Positions 1 to 10,124 of a stretch of 64,000 nucleotides of DNA are shown piece by piece; the stretch's first letter is position 1; every line of letters begins with the position of its first letter. The stretch comes from Agapetus fuscipes. Taxonomy: Eukaryota; Arthropoda; Insecta; Trichoptera; Glossosomatidae. Position numbers and translations under genes: made by a program. The stretch covers positions 15,629,001-15,693,000 of the forward strand of contig OX637332.1 in NCBI GenBank assembly GCA_951799405.1. Reading direction: 5' to 3'. The notes below the pieces were generated by a model. It was given only the letters and a program-made list of their open reading frames with translations, ran no database searches and had not been told where the DNA came from.

Positions 1-98
1 TTGTTTTTATTTGACGGGTAGCAGGTCCATAATATAAAAGCACGGGTTAACAAGAATATATTATGTCATCTTACTAAACCGGTCTTACTAAATAAACT

Positions 99-233
99 CT
101 GACCAAAAATTTGAGTGGACAAACTGTTGTTTGACCAAATGGTCTGTGGACAAGTTACATGTGACCAAAAAGTCGTGTGGGCGAACTGCCGTGTGACCGA
201 TTTGTTCGTGGTCGAGCTCTCTGTGGACTATCT
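99..233. repeat. Degenerate minisatellite of about 16-bp units
   Basis: Alternating units of the type tgaccaaa..gtcg and tggacaa..ttg recur about nine times (a higher-order period of about 31-32 bp). The 65-codon open frame across it is a by-product of the repeat. Confidence 0.65.
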
Positions 234-570
234 GAGAACGATTTATCGTGGAGCCCCATACAATGTGTGCTCACGGTGTTTGGCTGATTGCCAATTAGGT
301 ATTGTAGTCTAGAGCGCAAATACACGCTGATGTGCCACTGATGAATGTGCAACGGTATGTGTGTACAGAGACTTCAATCTTGGGGTTGAAATGGCTTCTG
401 AATACTTGATGGACCGTTATTATTATGATCATGATTAATTAAGTTAGACTGTGTGATACTGCTATGTGTCAAGACAACATGCAAGAATATGAAGAGATAA
501 GATTGAAAGTTCAAGGGTTTGTGTATTGATTTGTGAAGATACATTTAAAAAATAAAAATGTAAAATTAAA

Positions 571-722
571 TTACAGTTTTTCTTTACGAGTTGATTTGTT
601 TCTCAAGCGCTTTCGATGTTTTTACGCCATTATAGAAAGACCGAGTTGCTCTCTTGATAATGGTGTAAAAACATCGAAAGCGCTCGAGATATAAACCAAC
701 TCGTGAAGAAAACCTGTGTTTA
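571..722. mobile_element. Foldback element (FB family)
   Basis: Inverted arms of about 50 bp: acgagttgatttg...gcgctttcgatg on the left and catcgaaagcgct...caaccaactcgt-type sequence on the right, with a spacer of about 25 bp. The right arm contains TTGATAATGG...CATCGAAAGCG, a version of the motif shared by the other foldback elements here. Confidence 0.7.
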
Positions 723-784
723 ATTTTTACATTATGAAATAAGATTAAATTTAAACTGAATTTCCGGTCTTTTGACATATTTAC

Positions 785-1045
785 AAACTAAAATTATTGT
801 TAAATAACGAATACTTTATTATCGAAATTTTGTTGGTATCGTAACCAACGTGCTCAGGAAGTCCTCTAGTCGTGTTGTGGCAAGACTGCATGCAAAGAAA
901 GTGGAACGATAGATCGAATTCAAAGTGCATTTACAGTCTTTTGTTATGTTATCAAATTAAAATTATAATAAAGTAACGAATTCGGATATTCGATTACTTC
1001 CTTTATTCTTGAAGGTTTGTTGGTATCGTACCCAACGTGCTCCCC
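785..1045. repeat. Two-copy direct duplication
   Basis: A segment running from aaattaaaattat through ttgttggtatcgta and ccaacgtgctc occurs at about 785-858 and again at about 950-1041. The module includes the small palindrome gttggtatcgtaaccaac. Confidence 0.6.
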
Positions 1046-1696
1046 TTTGTTGTGTGGTGCCAATTTATCCTTAACCAACGCATAACAAGGGTGTCTCCTG
1101 AGGATGTTGGATAAACGAAATGCCGATAATGTAAGTTTTTCAATAACATTTTGTCAAATTTTCAAATTTTTTAATTTATTTGAAGCATGTAGAAATAAGT
1201 TGAAATAAAAAAGAAATGTAAAACTGTATGCCTGAAATACTCATATCTTGAGGGTCAAAAACATTTTTTTTCAACTAGATATAACCAAAAAAATTCAATA
1301 CGTTGAAAAAACATTTTATTCACTAAAACTTGAATACTTAACAAAAATAAACCACGTGGAAAACCTATTGAAGTAATATAATACACTGTTATGTGGTATA
1401 TGTACATACGATGTACTGTGTAGGTAGTATATTCGATTGATTTAGATCACATTTCGTGCGGAGACTATCAACCTTTTTGATTCATACATTCTTAAGCTGT
1501 ATTTTTAAAGACGCCTGCAGCAAAACAAACATAAACCGTGAAATTTGAAAAATTATAAAAATTTCAACGGGTTGCAAAAGATGTTAACTTAGTCTTAGTT
1601 AATAAAAAATTGATGAAAGAAACTCTGAGTTTAATTTTCAAAGACTCTAATGAAAAATAACTAGATTTATTTGTTTATGTTAAGAAAACATGGCTC

Positions 1697-1947
1697 TTCC
1701 TTGACTTATAGGCTGGTATGAGGTTGACCACCCATACTGCAAATAAAATGGTTCACTTTGCCCTGTTTCAGGGTAGGTCGGTAAAGTTGCGGGGTTTATG
1801 TTCATTTGAGGTTTAGATTGCACATGCAAAATTTGTGAGCGTGAACTTACACGTGTCTGTTTATGAGCATGCATTTGATATGAGTTTTTAATGTTAATAA
1901 ACATATCTTTGCGACTTAGATTATAGATTACAGATTATTATAGATTG
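1697..1947 (+). repeat. Repeat family A copy
   Basis: Family A is a short interspersed repeat of about 250 bp. The plus sense begins ttccttgacttatagg, continues ggtatgaggctgaccaccca, a tggttcactttgcc block, ccctgtttcaggga, and ends in a (GATTATA)n tail. The microsatellite-like tail suggests retroposition (a SINE or a LINE 3' end); no A or B box is clear. This copy is nearly complete. Confidence 0.8.
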
Positions 1948-2009
1948 CCGTCCAATGGGGATTAGCTTATAAAAACAAAAACCAAAACGTGTCGTATAAA
2001 AAAAGATAA

Positions 2010-2440
2010 CGCCCTATGCCTAGCTGCTAACGCTTAGGACTCGTAATCGGAAAGCAGTGGATGCTAAGCCCACAAAGCACAAATAAAACGTTAATTTACA
2101 TATTATATGCTTAACATTGGGTTAAAAAATTATCTGTAAGTTCTTGCTGCGTTTTCTCCGAAGGAGTGGCATGTGGGAATTGGAATCAATTTTTTTTACA
2201 GGTAAGGACCTTCCGCTCACCACTTCAGTTAATGTGAGAGTTTCCATACTCATTTCTTGTGAAGATTGAGTGAACCTGCTTTCACTAAAGACCGGCCATC
2301 AAAGGTGTATCCAGTCACAAAGCAAGGTCTTGTTTGGGACATTGCCGCTCTCTAAACCGACAGCTAAGTACCTACTTGAGGAGTGATTCGTAAAAAAAAA
2401 CAAAAAACAGCGCGCACCACATAAATCATCCAGATATTAT
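2010..2440 (+). repeat. Degenerate T1 SINE with a T2 SINE piece inside
   Basis: A tRNA-like part (ggactcgtaatcgg, about 2010-2080) and a T1 body (aaagaccgg ... cagcgc..accacataaatcatcc, about 2278-2440) flank a reverse T2 piece (about 2110-2250, cttgctgcgttttctccgaag). This is a nested, old arrangement. A further T1 tail scrap lies at about 2705-2755. Confidence 0.55.
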
Positions 2441-2450
2441 TATCAATGCT

Positions 2451-2702
2451 GTCTATAATCTATAATCTAAATATACTGCAAAGATAAAGTACATTTGAGA
2501 TTCATATTAAACGCATTCCCACACAGCAGACACGTATAAATTCGCTCTTAAACATGCCGCATGTGAACTTACAATACAAAAACCCAATCTCAAATGAACA
2601 TAAACCCTGCAAATGTTGGCGACCTTCCCTGAAACAGGGCGACGTTGGCAAAGTGAACCATTTTTGAACAGTATGTGTGCTCAGCCTCATACCGACTTTA
2701 TG
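2451..2702 (-). repeat. Repeat family A copy
   Basis: Starts ctataatctataatctaa (the tail on this strand) and ends cataccgactttatg; full length. Confidence 0.8.
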
Positions 2703-2773
2703 TGTGATCCGCAAAAAAAACAGAGCTCACTACATAAATCATCCTGACATTAGGTATTATTAAAATTATCAAT

Positions 2774-3030
2774 GATCTAATCTAATCTAATCTAAGCTGC
2801 AAAGATATATATCATTTAAGTTTTATATTAAATGCATTCCCACAAGCAGATATGTATAATTTCGCGCTAACACATGCCGCATGTGGACCTACAATATAAA
2901 AACCCAATCTCAAATGAACATAAGCCTTGCAACTCTTGCCGTCCTTCCCTGAAACAGAGGTGACATTGGCAAAGTGAACCAATTTTTACATTATGGGTGG
3001 TCAGCCGCATAACAACCCATAAGTCAAGGA
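2774..3030 (-). repeat. Repeat family A copy
   Basis: Tail is (atcta)n; the body matches and it ends cccataagtcaaggaac. In tandem with the previous copy, same orientation. Confidence 0.8.
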
Positions 3031-3452
3031 ACATAATGGAACACAAGGAACATAAATAAATGATGTACCTATAATACTGTTTTTACCCCAAGTTCTTTGA
3101 CTTGACCTCTACGCGATTCCTCTATAATCTCATTCCACTTCACCTGATGCGGCGCACCCTCCCTCCGATCACGAAAACATTGATGAGAAGCTTTTCACTC
3201 GGTCGGGATTATGATTGTGTTCGGTAAATAATACATAGGACACCCATAAAGCCCTGCTTTCCAATACGATTGCCTGCTCTGGCATACCAAAAACACAGAC
3301 CTCTTTACAAGATTGATTTTTCCTTTCAATTTTAGATTACGGGGTGGCATACAAAATAACTAATTATGTTATCCGTTTTTAGACATTGCCCCCCAAATCA
3401 GGGGAGCCCCCACTATAAGGGAAGTATTTAACGTGAAGAGAAAAGTATAGAG

Positions 3453-3889
3453 TCATCATATCGACGTTTAAAAGGCAGTAGCAAAAGCGACATTTTGGTC
3501 AAAAATGAGTTATGAATGCTATCCTACTTGAAATTTTCCGCTCTTTCTAATACGCTAATTCTTATAGCTCTACGATGATTTTTGTGTTGTTTATGCCCAA
3601 TCAAACAACTGTGTTTTCGAAGTATGGTTTTGGTGTAACCGACAAGATTTTGGCCTTTTTTGTCCTAAAGACGATTGTGACATATAAAATCGTAAAACAT
3701 CGTACAACCATTTAAGTAGGAATGCCAATAAATGCCTTTATTTTTTTAATTTTAGAGCTGTTTTGATTATAACGATATGATAAAAAAATTAAGCCATTTT
3801 ACTGCAATCTCAAACTTTAAACTGCTCTCCTGAACAATTAGTTTATGTCACTTATGCCCTACTGCCTTTTAAACGTTGATATTGATGAG
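3453..3889. mobile_element. MITE with 29-bp terminal inverted repeats
   Basis: The left end TCATCATATCGACGTTTAAA, continuing into aggcagtag, is matched by the reverse complement of the right end at 3860-3889 with one substitution and one indel. The 437-bp interior has no coding potential. Superfamily not assigned, because the exact target-site duplication is unclear. Confidence 0.75.
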
Positions 3890-3943
3890 ATTGTTAAAGA
3901 ATGGGATATTCAAAGTGAGCGTAAAAGAAGAAAATGCATGGAA

Positions 3944-4003
3944 AAGGTGATGGTTATGAATGAATTTAAAGAGGTATGTCAGGATAAGAAGAAATGGAGG
4001 TAG
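3944..4003 (+). pseudogene. LINE 3'-terminal coding scrap
   Basis: Reads KVMVMNEFKEVCQDKKKWR then a stop. The same signature, (K)VM-x-KEVCKDRKKWR, recurs at 24782 and 50158, so this is a repeated retroposon end rather than a host gene. Endings of this kind (DRxKWR) close many LINE ORF2 proteins. Confidence 0.5.
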
Positions 4004-4211
4004 CCCTGCAGAGGCTCTGGTCCCCCCTAGCGGAATGGCGACAGGGTTACAGTTACAGCTGGCCCTTAGCCGGTGAAAAAATAGAGGTTGTACTCAATAA
4101 ATGCAACCCTATCGGAAACAATGCAATTAGATGTTGCACTATATTTACAAATAAATTGCAAGGTTCCAAGTCCATTTCTCCTGGCTTTCAAATTTTCAAG
4201 GATTTTAGTCA

Positions 4212-4400
4212 TCCTTGACTGATAGGTTACGCCACATTAACACAATACAGGTGAAGGGAATAAAAGTTGCAGAGCTTGTGTTTATTTGTGGTTTGAGGTG
4301 TATTTATAAGTACGCATGCAGCTCGCCTAACGCGGAATTACGCATGTTTGCGTTTTAGCAGACATTAATTGTGAATCTTTAATGATATAATACTTATCAT
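4212..4400 (+). repeat. Degenerate family A copy
   Basis: ccttgactgataggtt, ttgcagagcttgtgtttatt and gcatgcagc.. match family A in order, but with many changes and no intact tail. Confidence 0.45.
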
Positions 4401-4477
4401 CTCAATAAGATAATCCTTCTTTGCAATTTTAATACTCATGTTTCAGTTTATATGAAATCATTCTTGAAATTATAGTT

Positions 4478-4960
4478 CGGTCGATAGCTCAGTTGGTAGA
4501 GGCCCCCGTGGGCTCGGGTTTGAATCCCACTGAGGGTGTCAGAAATGATTTCCCATTTCGGTGTTTATTTCAAACCCCAAAATAAAATGCCAGCAGGGTT
4601 TAGTCAACCTTATATATTACTGTAACAAGAAATGAGTACCAAGCCCCTCGGGAGCTGGGAAACCCCCACTTCAAATGAAGTGGTTGGCGTAAGGCCAGCC
4701 CCCTTACCTGTAAAAATAAATAGGTTGGTAACAGTTATGCTCCTGAATATGCTTTTTTAGGCGAAGACGTTGGAGGAAAAAAATACATTATAGTGAATTA
4801 AAACTTTGTTTTTCCAATTGAATTTAAAAAAAACAATGGACTTTAACTGTGTTAACAGAGAAACCCTTAAAAATATAAAAAGGTTCCATTCGCTACATGC
4901 AAAACCCTTTCGAGATAACGGGGTAAGATGTTACACTATATGTGTAGCTTAGTTGCGTTT
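4478..4960 (+). repeat. T2 SINE interrupted by a foldback half-element
   Basis: T2 is a tRNA-derived SINE: head cggtcgatagctcagttggt (A box) and gggtttgaatccc (B box), then gggtgtcagaaatgatt and a body ending acactatatgtgtagcttag. Here the head and body run 4478-4728, an FB half-element occupies about 4729-4868, and the T2 3' end resumes at about 4880-4960. Confidence 0.8.
4729..4868. mobile_element. FB element, single arm
   Basis: Contains gcttttttaggcgaagacgt, an A-rich block, ttgaatttaaaa and acaatggactttaactgtg, the standard FB arm order. Inserted in the T2 SINE. Confidence 0.65.
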
Positions 4961-5319
4961 TTTTATGCAAAAATATGATGGATTCGTTGACATGTGTCGA
5001 GATGGTACCCATTGTTTCTAAAATGTTGTTTTTAAAAAAGTGTCATGTCATGCACGCTCACTCACTTCTGAGTAAATAATGTTTATTTTTATTTTTATGT
5101 CTATGCAACGCTTTCTTTAGCAAGATAAAAAATAGAATTTTATTCAAAACATTAGATAGCTTTTGTAATAATGATTGATAGTTAATTTATTCGTATACTT
5201 AACTAAAAACAGTTATAAAATTAATAATGATTTCAGGATCGTAAAAAGTGTAATACAACATTTTACATGACTCAAATAAAACCTACTTATTTTCACAGAT
5301 ATATGGCTTTGACCAATAA

Positions 5320-5535
5320 TGTAAGTTTAAGTGAGGGCTTCCCTGTTTCCAAGGGAGAAATATCTCAATATTGTGAAACCGAAGTAAACCTTGACGGTAA
5401 GTACCTACTATGATTTCAACAGTAATAAAACAACAAAACGGGAAGTCATGTCTTACACCCGTTGCGGGGTTTGAACCCTAGCCCTCTGAATATAACCGCT
5501 TGCGTTATACCAACTGAGCTATTGACGTTATTCGA
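5320..5535 (-). repeat. Degenerate T2 SINE
   Basis: The minus strand shows tagctcagttggtataacgc and agggttcaaaccc, then the T2 body in decayed form. The flanks do not pair as an acceptor stem, so it is not a tRNA gene. Confidence 0.6.
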
Positions 5536-5781
5536 TACATCAAATTATTTTCTTCACTTAGCTTTTATCAATACCATTCATCATATATTACTATACATAC
5601 TTTCTAAGATAAAGTTATAAGAAATCACAGGAACATCTTTAATACATTTTTTTTTGACAAAAGCTACGTCAACCAGACAATGATGATCAAATGGACTCAG
5701 CGTGACTTTAAATTTATGACTTGCTTCTGGGAGGGCAAACATTACACTTTTATGGCACGATGATCTTTACCAACCTTTGCA

Positions 5782-6003
5782 TCTATAAATTATAATCTAA
5801 GTTGCTAAAATATATTAACTTTCAAAACTCACATCAGACACGTGTAAGTAAGTTACAAATGCTGAATGTGTAATTATAAATTTTAAAATCTAAACCTCCA
5901 CCCTGCCACTTTTGCTGACCTTCCCTGAAACAGGGGTGACATTGGCAAATTCAACATTAACAGTGCGGGTAGTCAGCCTCATACCAACCTACAAATCAAG
6001 AAA
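5782..6003 (-). repeat. Repeat family A copy
   Basis: From ctataaattataatctaag to ccaacctacaaatcaag. Confidence 0.75.
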
Positions 6004-6498
6004 CCAGTTGCGAACAATTGTTTGCCTTTTTCCTGTAAGTAGCCCGACCATGTGGCGTAACAATTGTTTTTGAAATTATTAGCTCCCAATATTTGATTTG
6101 GAATGAGAATAGTATATCATTGGAATATTTCGTCTTGTTCTCTTGTTGAGCGCCCGCCTTGCGCGCTGTAAATCTGCCGGCTCATCCCTTATCCTCCGCC
6201 TACACGTACAGTAATATAGGGGCGGTTATCTGACGTGTATGCATCTCCAGGTATCTCTGCAATAGTTTTGTCTTGCGCCCCCCATGGCAGGGGGCTAGAG
6301 GAGTGGGCGGGGGGGACGGTCGGCCTCGCGTGATCTATGACTGGGATCGCACATTTATCAGACTGATGGACGCTCCATACAAACCGGAAAGCGGCTGCGG
6401 AATGACTGTGGGCATTCAATTAAAACAAAAAATAAATAAGTATTATTTTGTACTGTTTGTGTATTAACACTGTGAAAATTAATATTGTTAATTTTAAA

Positions 6499-6753
6499 GA
6501 TCAATTCCAATAAAACACTGCTTTATTTTCATTTATATATAATTTATTTAAAAATAAATCTTTACTAACGTTTTCGATATATTATAATCGTCAGGGAATA
6601 AAATTCAAAATTAAAAGTCCTTACTATCTACTTTTAATTTTGAATTTTATTACCTGATATTGATAATTTAATAGGTATATCGAAAACGTTAGTATTTTTT
6701 TTTTATAATTTATTAATAATTGAAAATAAAGCAGTGTTTTATTGGAATTGATC
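6499..6753. mobile_element. Complete foldback element (FB family)
   Basis: Arms of about 95 bp: the left begins gatcaattccaataaaacac and the right ends with its complement (gtgttttattggaattgatc). Both arms contain ATATCGAAAACGTTAG in opposite senses. Short central spacer. Confidence 0.85.
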
Positions 6754-6795
6754 CTTACAATAAAAAATATTAATCAAAAATAGATACTCATGAAG

Positions 6796-7012
6796 ATGTC
6801 GGTGTAATGGCCGTGGCAGTAAAGTTGCTGTTCATGTCTAGCGCATTTGGAACAGAATATATACGTTGGTTCGAATCCCGTCTGGCCACTGACCATAACT
6901 TCGACCCTGGTTCAACATATGTCATTGCATACACACAAGCTTCTGCTTTCGTATAAAGACAACTGGCAAGGCAAAATAGGTTGGTGAATCGCATTCATCT
7001 TCACAAACTTGT
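6796..7012 (+). repeat. T3 SINE-like repeat
   Basis: A third tRNA-like family: ggttcgaatcccgtctggcc (B box), then ataacttcgaccctggttca and a 3' end aggcaaaataggttggtgaa. Relatives at 38028, 53535 and 54733 share the order. Confidence 0.65.
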
Positions 7013-7041
7013 TTAAAAAAACACTATTTTCATTTTCATCA

Positions 7042-7113
7042 TCATCCTAAGCTCGACCGCCCTGGGAGGGCTTTGGCTGAATCCAGGAGCTTCTTCCATT
7101 CTTGTCGGTCCAT
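7042..7113 (-). pseudogene. LINE ORF2 C-terminal scrap
   Basis: The minus strand reads MDRQEWKKLLDSAKALPGRS then SLG and a stop, followed by a gatgatgatgaaaat-type tail. DRxEWKxLL followed by a low-complexity tail is the end of an RTE/CR1-like LINE. Very short. Confidence 0.55.
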
Positions 7114-7439
7114 AGTCAATTTTCATTTTATCAGTTACAAAAATATAAATAGTAAAAGTCATAATTAAAAATAATACTATTGAATCATAATTTTCATGCT
7201 ATAGGTTAACAATATTTAGAGTAAAAGTTTTAGATAACAAACGCTAATTGTATGAAGACCTGCAAATCCAAGATGGCCGCAAGGGAACAGCTGATTTGTT
7301 TTCATACAAATATTACAAAATTTGGTAGGTAAGAATGACCGTGCTGATGAAACTTTCAGCTCAGGCACCATTATTTTGTCAAAGGGTGAGCTCAACCGAC
7401 GGCTAAAATGTCTAAAAATAGCCCCGTAAGAGTTCTGAG

Positions 7440-7660
7440 TTTATGCTTGCAGGTTGGTATGAGGCTGACCCCCGATGATGTGAAAACTTGGTTCTCTCTT
7501 ACAATTGTCACTCTTGTTTTCAGTGAAAAACGGCAAGAGTTACAATGTTTTCTCATCTGAGGTTTTGGTTTATATTGTAAGTAGACATACAGCATGGTAA
7601 GCGCAAACTTGTGTCTGCTTGTGGGCGTGCATATTAAAATAGGAGCATTTAATGTCAACA
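7440..7660 (+). repeat. Repeat family A copy (diverged)
   Basis: gttggtatgaggctgacccc and a tcatctgaggttttggttta block in order, ending with a gtgggcgtgcat motif. Confidence 0.65.
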
Positions 7661-8485
7661 GGAATAAAAGACAGGACGGAATAATACATGGCGGTGCCTG
7701 AACAGCTTATTGTTGTTCCATATAAAATGGATCAGCTGTTGATACGCCGCCATATTTTAATCTGTCCTATCTTTAAATAGATACTGTAAGATCTACCGAC
7801 GCGACGGCCGTCGATACTTCCACCTCTGGTGTGAATATTCACATAATTAGGGCTCAATTATTTGTATATTTTTCTTAAGATTGTTGCGTTACATAAAAAT
7901 TTCGTTAACTTTTGTATCGTTGAACTGCTTGTAGTTTCACGTCATAAAATGAACGTACTGAAAACGATTCTATAGGTACGTCAAAGTGTTTCGGTAGAAT
8001 TTCTAGCAGCTAGGCTGCTGTTTCTTAGAGGCATTATTTTTCTACTGTAAATTTCATTTCATTGAATTTAATTTGTACTTTCTTTCCAATAAAAAATAAA
8101 ACTTGACGAATAACCATATTTTTGAAATACGTTGTTTGTTTGCTATTTTCTTTCTGTTACGGAATTAAAATATTGTTCACTAATATATTTTTTTGCTTGT
8201 TATGAAACTTTCTTACAACATGGAGTTTTTCAGGCATACTATAATCTACAACCTCATAAACAAGAATAATTGTTATAATTTTACAAAAAGCTTGAGAAAA
8301 ACACATTATTTTTATATGTTCATAGGACCAATAATTCTGTTGCAACAGAAAGTATGAGGCCATTTTACTAGCCGTGGCCAGAAATTGTGAAAGCAAGCCT
8401 TCAGTTTTTCCTATTATTGCATGTATAACAGTCTCAATTTATTTATTTCCATCATATTTTTCATACACTAACCTCTTTTACCACT

Positions 8486-8762
8486 ATATCGCCACCTTAA
8501 AGGTAAAACTGAATAAGTCCTGATTCTTGATTTGAGATTTCGTGGATAAAACATTTTATTGGGGATAACTTCTCATAGTACATAAATGAACAAATTGTAA
8601 AGAAGTGGTCATGACAAAATTCTTAACTACAGGATTCCTACACTTGTGTAGTCTATTCTTCGTAGAAATAGGAAAAGGATGAAGTTAAGGTACACTTATC
8701 TGAGAAACTCATGTTAGCTTCATATGTATTTTATTCAGTTTTACCTTTTGGGTGTCGATGTA
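8486..8762. mobile_element. TIR MITE, family D copy 1
   Basis: About 30-bp inverted ends: left atcgccaccttaaaggtaaa, then actgaataa; right ttattcagttttaccttttg, then ggtgtcgat. Flanked by TATA-rich sequence, consistent with a TA target. The second copy is at 15902-16173. Confidence 0.8.
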
Positions 8763-8934
8763 TATATTATATACTTATACAATTTTAACACTGTGATGAA
8801 GTTATATTTTACTTGGTCTTCCTATTCTTCCTTTTCCTATCACGTATCTATTTTTTGAAGAAAGTTTCAGAGACTGTAATTAGTTAGCAGGCTATCTTTC
8901 TACAAAAAATTGAAGAGGGTCACATTTTCAAGAG

Positions 8935-9110
8935 ACATTCGGCCATGAGAGATGTTCATATTATCCTACTCCATCTTATTAGGTAAAGAAAAGATTAGCG
9001 GAGAAGAAGACAAAGACGCTATTGTCTCTGAAGGACTTACACCAATGGTTTAACCACAGCATGTAAAGAGAGTATTATATTCCTGTTTTGAGTGGCAGCA
9101 TCTAAAAAAG
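8935..9110 (+). pseudogene. Decayed LINE 3' region
   Basis: Broken frames contain LSLKDLHQWF and a downstream cctgttttgagtggcagcat that parallels the better-preserved LINE end at 61844-62113 (NLRQWFG ... LFRAAASK). Confidence 0.45.
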
Positions 9111-9269
9111 TTTTTATCTTTATCAGAGAAAAAAATTATCTTTGCCACAATCAGGGTGTAATCACAAAATAGAATCAAAATATAAACGAAAAAAGTCTTG
9201 TAAACATCACATGTATAGGTTAGTAGGGTCTTTAGCAACCAATAATAAATACTAGTAAGCTTACATCTT

Positions 9270-9365
9270 GACCGGTGACCGATCCGTAGTCTAGTGGTTA
9301 ACACGTCTGACTCGTAAATGGAAGGTTGTATGTTCGAATCCCGGCGGAGCACATTTTTTTTTGTC
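9270..9365 (+). repeat. T1 SINE head
   Basis: T1 is a tRNA-Thr-like SINE: gtagtctagtggttaacacg (A box), ctgactcgtaa (CGT anticodon-like loop), ttcgaatcccggcggagc (B box). Here the usual body is replaced by T-rich DNA and a 12-bp-arm hairpin at 9370-9400. Confidence 0.75.
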
Positions 9366-9369
9366 AATG

Positions 9370-9400
9370 GAATTTGCACCGAGTCGGCCGGTGCGAATTC
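9370..9400. repeat. Hairpin, 12-bp arms
   Basis: gaatttgcaccg pairs with cggtgcgaattc across a 7-nt loop, with one mismatch. Confidence 0.8.
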
Positions 9401-10124
9401 TACCTTTCGTGCTCATCTAATGTTTAGTACTTCACAACGTGTTTCTACCTGAACCTTTTAATCATATCTCCAAGATTACCTTTTGGTTAATGGTGTACTC
9501 AGACGGCTTAAAGTTACTTTGCTGTAAAGACAGGATTAGGTACTGTGGGGGACATCTAAGTGTAGGTGCTTCTTATTCCATATCAAACTAGCTAAGCGGG
9601 GCTGAGTAGGTACATACAAAAATACATACAAAAACTGTATTGCTTAGATGTATTTGTATACATATCCCCCTATAATACCCCTATAATATAAAATGCAACG
9701 GCCTCCCCATACAAAATAATTGTGCGTTAATGGATGACAAACTGAAGAACTCCTGAACAGATGCACGTCATATTCACAACAAATATTGTTCAGGACTTGG
9801 GATGTGCTTCCTCATCATTAGTAGATTTTTAATTGTTGTTTTTTAAATAAATAAACATGATCAATCACAACACCTTTTTATGTAAAACCTATGCGAGAAA
9901 CAAAACTCATTTTGACATTCGAATTTCAAATAAATTGCCAACACTTCAACATACGCTTCAAAGTTGCCATACAAGTCGATTCTTTTTCGTTTGAATTCCG
10001 TTGAATACCTACCTATATTCTTTATTTATCAAAATTATACTTCAACCAGTTATAACATGTATTTTTTAGAAATAATGACGATCGATTAGGTCAACTTTTT
10101 ATATGAAACCATACTTATTGCGGC

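Noticed and set aside
7020..7130. Host exon reading on the minus strand
   Set aside because: The DRQEWKKLL ending plus low-complexity tail points to a LINE 3' end.
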